Below, piece by piece: positions 59,867 to 64,000 of a stretch of DNA of 64,000 nucleotides. Within the stretch, counting starts at the first letter, position 1. The number at the start of each line of letters is the position of its first letter. The notes beneath the pieces are model-generated. The model was not told the DNA's origin and did no database searches. It was given only the letters and a program-made list of their open reading frames with translations. The translations under genes were made by a program, and so were the position numbers. Source of the stretch: Nageia nagi. Its lineage: Eukaryota > Pinophyta. The stretch covers positions 189,534,001 through 189,598,000 of the forward strand of contig JBITNC010000001.1 in the NCBI GenBank assembly GCA_050084985.1, read 5' to 3'.

Positions 59867-59956
59867 ATTCTAGTTCCAAACTAACACTTCACATGATACC
59901 TACAAATAGATACAAACAAGTCACATAATCCTTACCTACTTGACTGGTCTAACCAT

Positions 59957-61229
59957 TGTTGGAAAACTCAGATTCAGGAACCATTTGGCAAGGCAAATTT
60001 TGGAGAGTACTCGGCAAAAACCTCAAACATTTCATGAAAAAAACATATAAAAAGATACTTCGATACAAAATTAGAGAGCTACAAAGTCAATTTAATAGTG
60101 TCAAAATAAAAATAACTAATTAAAATTTTTAATGATGCTTAACATATGAATATACAATTATTCTTAATATTAGTATCCCATAGTAATCAAAATAAAAAAT
60201 ACATTAAATATATCAACATTTTAAAAATATTTTAAATAATAAAATAATTGATTAATTAAATAATTAATGATTTAATAAATAATTAATTGAGTGATAAATT
60301 GAATAATTAAAAAGATTGATGATGCATTAAAATAAAACAATTAATTAAATAAGCAATTAATCAATCTTTGAGTCAAATAATTAAGTAATAATTGATGATT
60401 AAGTAAAAAGATTAATTAATGATTAAAAATAAAAATAAAAAAATAAATAGATGGTAAGAAACTCCTCACTATGTTTAGTAGCTTTTCAATGGCTTCTCTC
60501 GCATTGCCAGGAATGAGTGGTTTTGTACCGTATATTATTTAAGGGAAACAAAATTCCAAAATTATGAGGGGGATGCTGCTATGTGGGCCATAGGGAACCA
60601 TTGACTCACAACAAGAAGAGTATGTGGGTTGGTGCCATTTTAAACAAATAAATTAAATTTGATAACAAATCCAATTAAATATTTAATGAAATTAAACAAA
60701 GTCTTACCGCAAGATAAATAGCCTAACACTATTGACAGTTGAAGTGTGAAGAGATGCGAAAAGTCAATGCACCTGCAAATGCACCTTTGAAAAAAACCAT
60801 TCATGATTGCATTCAGATTGCTTTTGGGCATCTCTCACACTTAGAATACCCACCACCTCTTCATTGCCCACTCACACCACCATTGTTCCATTATGTAAAG
60901 AGGGTTGTGTCAATGAGGCTTTGCATGCCTTGCATAATGTTCATGGCATTGTACACTCCGCATATGTTTATCTCTTATAGTGGTGAATTTGGAAGGAGGG
61001 ATCACACTAGGAAAGCGCATCCATGCTCTCATTCTAGTTTTTTGAATGCATTTTTTTTTTTAAATGTGGTTTTGTTTTCAAAGTGGTTGGGTAATTGCAA
61101 GTAACCTGCGGGTAATTTGTTTGGATCCTGAGTGGTTGGCTAGTAACACCCTTGAGTAACTTGTGTGGATCCTGTAGCATGACTACCCACAAGTAACAAT
61201 CGATTACTTGCGCATTTTTGAACATCGGT
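59957..61229. mobile_element. 1.27-kb non-coding element with 9-bp TSD
   Basis: Flanked by tctaaccat (59948-59956) and tctaaccac (61230-61238). It begins tgttggaaaactc, and its right end read inward on the minus strand is tgttcaaaaatgc, a decayed TIR. The 9-bp duplication would fit Mutator-like elements. The interior has an AT-rich attaattaaataa region (60120-60450) and no transposase. The undisturbed site is visible in the LTR at 27530. Confidence 0.78.
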
Positions 61230-61302
61230 TCTAACCACTCAACTAATATTGACTTTATTATTATATTTCAATGATGTAATGAATCTCTAACACCCCTCCT
61301 TA

Positions 61303-61800
61303 TTACATCATTCTTCAAATGGAGATAAGACTATCGAGAACTACCTAATGAACATACTTAATAGTTCATCAACACATAAGGTACTGAAAGGGACATACAC
61401 ATCTATTCATGATAAGCAATAGTGGAACTGATGTTAGTATGCTTCTTCAGTAAGATTGATCTTACTAGACTTTTATACAAGGAAAGGGATAAACACATCC
61501 ACCCAGGGAACCAAGGATAGGGACAAACACTTTTATCCATGGTCATACAACATAAATGGATAGGGGCAATCATTTTATCCAAACTTTAAAGTTGTGATAG
61601 GGACACACACATTTGTGAACAACAATTATGATTGGGGACACACGCATCCAATCATAATCACCGAATGTGATAGGGGACAAACACATCCAATCACTAACAC
61701 TCAACAAATGTGACTAGGGAAAGACACATCCAATCACGAACAACCAACAATTGTGATTGGGTACAAACACATCTAATCACATAAATTAATTCTTCATTGT
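61303..61800 (-). repeat. Minisatellite between gag relic and 3' LTR
   Basis: 61590-61790 has about five units of ~45-50 bp with tgtgattggggacaaacaca and tccaatcac. The part 61303-61590 has weaker related phrases (gggacaaacac, tatccat). Confidence 0.8.
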
Positions 61801-62790
61801 ATTTAGAAAATATATTCCTCCTTATTATTCTTGTGTGAAGGGTCTTCAATATTGGCTTCAAAAATACATTCTTCATTATTTTCCATGATCAATTCCTTGT
61901 CTATATTCAACTTACCGTCAAGGACATCCTTGGCAAGTTGAATATAATTCATAATAATGTGCCCTTTTTGCTTGCAATGATAACATAAAATTGTCTTTGG
62001 TGAATTGCTTTACCTTTGAAGTAGAAGAGTTGGATTCAAAGGAGCAGTTAAACTTGTTTTGGACAAGCATTGTGGTTCTCTACAGTCGAATCGTTTTTCT
62101 TTGGTCCTTCATCAATCAAGATAGAGATTATGTCTTCCAGAATGACATTTATTTTGTTCATTGTGAACACAATATTATTATTTTTTTGTTAGTAGTCCAT
62201 CCTCTCGGATTTATACCTCAGAATTAGATTCTGTGTTTGTGGGGTTCTTTTTCGTCAACGTCACCCAGGAGTCGCACCAAGCCACATCCACACCAGCTGG
62301 AAACCATTGACTGAATTTAGCATATCAACATCATGTGAAGGGGGAGAGTTTCAAACCTGGGAATTCCTTTTTCCACTTGAGAGGTTAACACCCACTTGGC
62401 TCTCCAACTCTCCTCACATGATTTGATGAACAATATTATCATAGCTAGGAGGCATGTTGTTCAATAGAATAGCTTTTACATCATCATCATCTACCTTGGT
62501 TTCTATCCTCGCTAATTGATTTATTGAAGAAGCAAACTTAATGATGTATATCATTGTCGCCTTACATCATTTTTAGCTCAAATAGTTTTTGTTTCATGGC
62601 CATCTTAACACTTGACTCTTTAATTTTTTTGACAACTTTATTCCATTTGTGGGATAAGTTTTTATTCCTGTGGTATAAAATTGAATCACAGAGTCAACTT
62701 TAGATAGCCATATTTTCCTTGATACAGATCCAAATGTTTAATATGGCCACTTGTTGGAAATCTCTTTGACAGGATGGATAACTCCAAGAT
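61800..62790 (-). pseudogene. Copia gag relic, split by a SINE-like insert
   Basis: On the minus strand: KFASSINQLARIETKVDDDD, VKAILLNNMPPSYDNIVHQI (about 62420-62540), the typical mid-Gag of copia elements. After the insert, at about 61938-61985, comes CYHCKQKGHIIMNY, a zinc knuckle whose last Cys is Tyr. The N-terminal part (62540-62790) is poorly preserved. The gag is followed directly by the minisatellite, a purine run and an LTR, with no pol between them. Confidence 0.8.
62225..62415 (-). mobile_element. tRNA-derived SINE-like insertion
   Basis: On the minus strand a gagccaagtgggtg (62389-62402; A-box-like, as in tRNA-Leu) is followed about 45 nt later by aggtttgaaac (62348-62358; B-box-like). 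The block is less AT-rich than its host and interrupts the gag reading. Ends and target duplication are not resolved. Confidence 0.55.
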
Positions 62791-62799
62791 CAAAAAGCA

Positions 62800-63014
62800 T
62801 TCTATTAGTGTAGAATATTGTGTAAATACAATTTGAGAAAGATTCTTCATGTTCACCATCTTGGGTGACCTTTGAGATACATTGTAACTCCTCATATTCT
62901 ACAAGAAATGACTCTCTAAATTCTAGCACACTCAAAACTACGAATTTACTAAATTAGTAAGTATCTAATATTATACTAACTATACCATAATCCCTAAGGA
63001 TTAGATGTCTAACA
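62800..63014 (-). repeat. 3' LTR fragment of the 63-kb copia relic
   Basis: Starts (minus) tgttagacatctaatcc at 63014 after the purine run aaaggaggaa. It seems truncated before the gag relic; the exact end is unclear. Confidence 0.55.
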
Positions 63015-63022
63015 TTCCTCCT

Positions 63023-64000
63023 TTAATCCGAAGGGGGGTTGGTAAGTCCAAGCATCTTCCTGAACTTCTCGAACTTTTCTCTTCCAAGTGCCTTGGTGAA
63101 GATGTCTGTTGTTTGCTCATTTGTGGGACAATGTTTCACTTGAATTGTCTTGACCTCTACATGATGCCGAAGCAAATGATACTTTGTGTTGATGTGCTTT
63201 GTTCGATCATGAAACTTTGGATTTTTGGCCAATTGAATTGCAGAAATATTATCAATTAGAAGTGGAGTTGGATTCATTTGTTTTTCCTGCAAATCTTCTA
63301 GTATCTTCCTGGGCCACACAATCTCCTTTGTTGCCTTTGCAGCAGCCACATACTTTGCCTCTGTAGTCGAATCTGTCGGAACGGATTGCTCTCGTGATCT
63401 CCAAGAGATAGCTGCTGATCCAAGACTCATGGCATATCCTGAAGTCGAAACTCTTTTTTCTTTGTCACCATCAAAGTCTGAATTTGTATATCCAATCAAT
63501 TTGAAGTCTCCTGCTTTGGAATACTTGAGCCCTAATTCCTATGTGCCTTTCAAATATCGAAAAACTCTTTTTGCTGCATTCCAATGTCCTTCACATGGTT
63601 TTTGCATAAACCAAGAGAGAATTCCAACCACAAATGAAATGTCTGGTCTAGTTGTGGTCAAATATATGAGACTCCCAACAAGTTGTCTATACTTCGTTGC
63701 ATCTTCAAATGCATTCCTTCAAAAGATTTCAACTTCAAATTTTGTTCCATTGGAGTGGAAAGGGGATTACAATCTGTCATGCCAAATCTGTTCAACAATT
63801 CTCCAGTGTACTTTCTTTGGGAAATGAAAATGTACTTTGGGTTTTGTGTCACTTCAACGCCCAAATAGTAATGAATATGTCCCATATCTGTCATTCCAAA
63901 ACCTCTCTCCAAATCTTGTTTCACGGATGCAATGTAACTTTCATTGTTACCAGTTATCAAAAGATCATCTACATACACCATAAGATATACAACCATTTTG
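63023..64000 (-). pseudogene. copia RT and RNase H relic, running out of the window
   Basis: 63023-63499 is an open RNase H segment (IGYTNSDFDGDKEKRVSTSG, ISWRSREQSVPTDSTTEAKY, TKHINTKYHLLRHHV, then DIFTKALGREKFEKFRKMLG), unusually intact for 158 codons. 63658-63996 encodes the RT C-terminal half with the YVDDLLITG active site and HYYLGVEVTQ. A frame change separates them. The upstream part lies beyond 64000. Confidence 0.92.

Larger units (their letters stand above)
59559..61292 (-). repeat. Copia-type LTR split by two insertions
   Basis: On the minus strand it starts tgttagagattcattacatc right after the purine run taaggagggg (61293-61302) and ends near 59559 (gcaaattcttaca). Without the inserts it is about 230 bp and aligns with 27272-27590. 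The two inserts (59655-59866 and 59957-61229) interrupt it. Confidence 0.8.
56180..64000 (+). other. STN7 intron 6 (more than 7.8 kb, incomplete)
   Basis: Contains a gypsy integrase relic, two related TIR-like elements, a split copia LTR, a copia gag relic with a SINE-like insert and an RT-RNase H relic. 56180-57650 and 58640-59550 show nothing recognisable apart from a short (TA)n run near 56690. Confidence 0.75.

Noticed and set aside
60739-61104. 121-codon + strand frame
   Set aside because: Inside the 1.27-kb TSD-flanked element; composition and lack of similarity suggest chance.
56180-64000. Search for the remaining STN7 exons
   Set aside because: No frame matches the expected kinase C-lobe; all similarity in this stretch is to mobile elements.
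1-64000. tRNA, rRNA, CRISPR or bacterial-type systems
   Set aside because: No cloverleaf with both boxes outside the SINE-like block, no rRNA-like stretch and no regularly spaced identical repeats with unique spacers.

Overview
This window is nuclear DNA from a land plant. Split chloroplast-targeted coding sequence, relics of PPR and LRR genes, and dense layers of decayed Ty1/copia, Ty3/gypsy, CACTA and L1-like elements all point to a plant. The AT-rich background and introns of 7 to 10 kb filled with retrotransposons suggest a very large genome, most likely a conifer or other gymnosperm. The organism is an inference; the plant origin is not in doubt.

The only gene that looks intact is on the + strand. 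Six exons (36981-37406, 47573-47659, 48176-48295, 48449-48550, 55749-55917, 56086-56179) join in one frame into the first 332 residues of an STN7-type thylakoid Ser/Thr kinase, the LHCII kinase of state transitions. The chloroplast transit region, the lumenal Cys-X4-Cys pair, the membrane segment, the glycine loop, the VAIK-like lysine, HRDIKPQN and the DLG motif are all visible. The last exons lie beyond base 64000, so the gene spans more than 27 kb. Introns 1, 4 and 6 are about 10.2, 7.2 and more than 7.8 kb, and each carries copia material on the minus strand.

Layout. 1-1705: CACTA (En/Spm) TNP2-like transposase relic, minus strand. 2174-8209: full-length decayed Ty3/gypsy element with two LTRs, inserted among pieces of a PPR pseudogene (about 1985-2045 and 8225-10310). 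10979-18284: LTR element with perfect 5-bp target duplications, enclosing a second related LTR pair (12213-16366) whose interior is a mosaic of tandem repeats with no gag or pol. 18290-21650: non-coding, with short tandem arrays. 21652-23601: compact non-autonomous LTR element with 5-bp target duplications. 23990-25550: inverted relative with a decayed acidic reading frame. 26100-27260, 28317-30181 and 33240-34850: three L1-like ORF1 (DUF4283-type) relics; the middle one is a complete ORF1-only retroposon with poly(A) and 12-bp target duplications. 30736-31230: LRR receptor-like protein pseudogene. 35050-35930: minisatellite just upstream of the kinase gene. 36981-64000: the kinase gene and its transposon-filled introns.

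Apart from the kinase, every recognisable coding stretch is broken. The most informative material is therefore the architecture of non-autonomous elements, several dated relative to each other by nesting, target duplications and paralogous empty sites. I found no tRNA or rRNA gene, no CRISPR array and no operon-like system.
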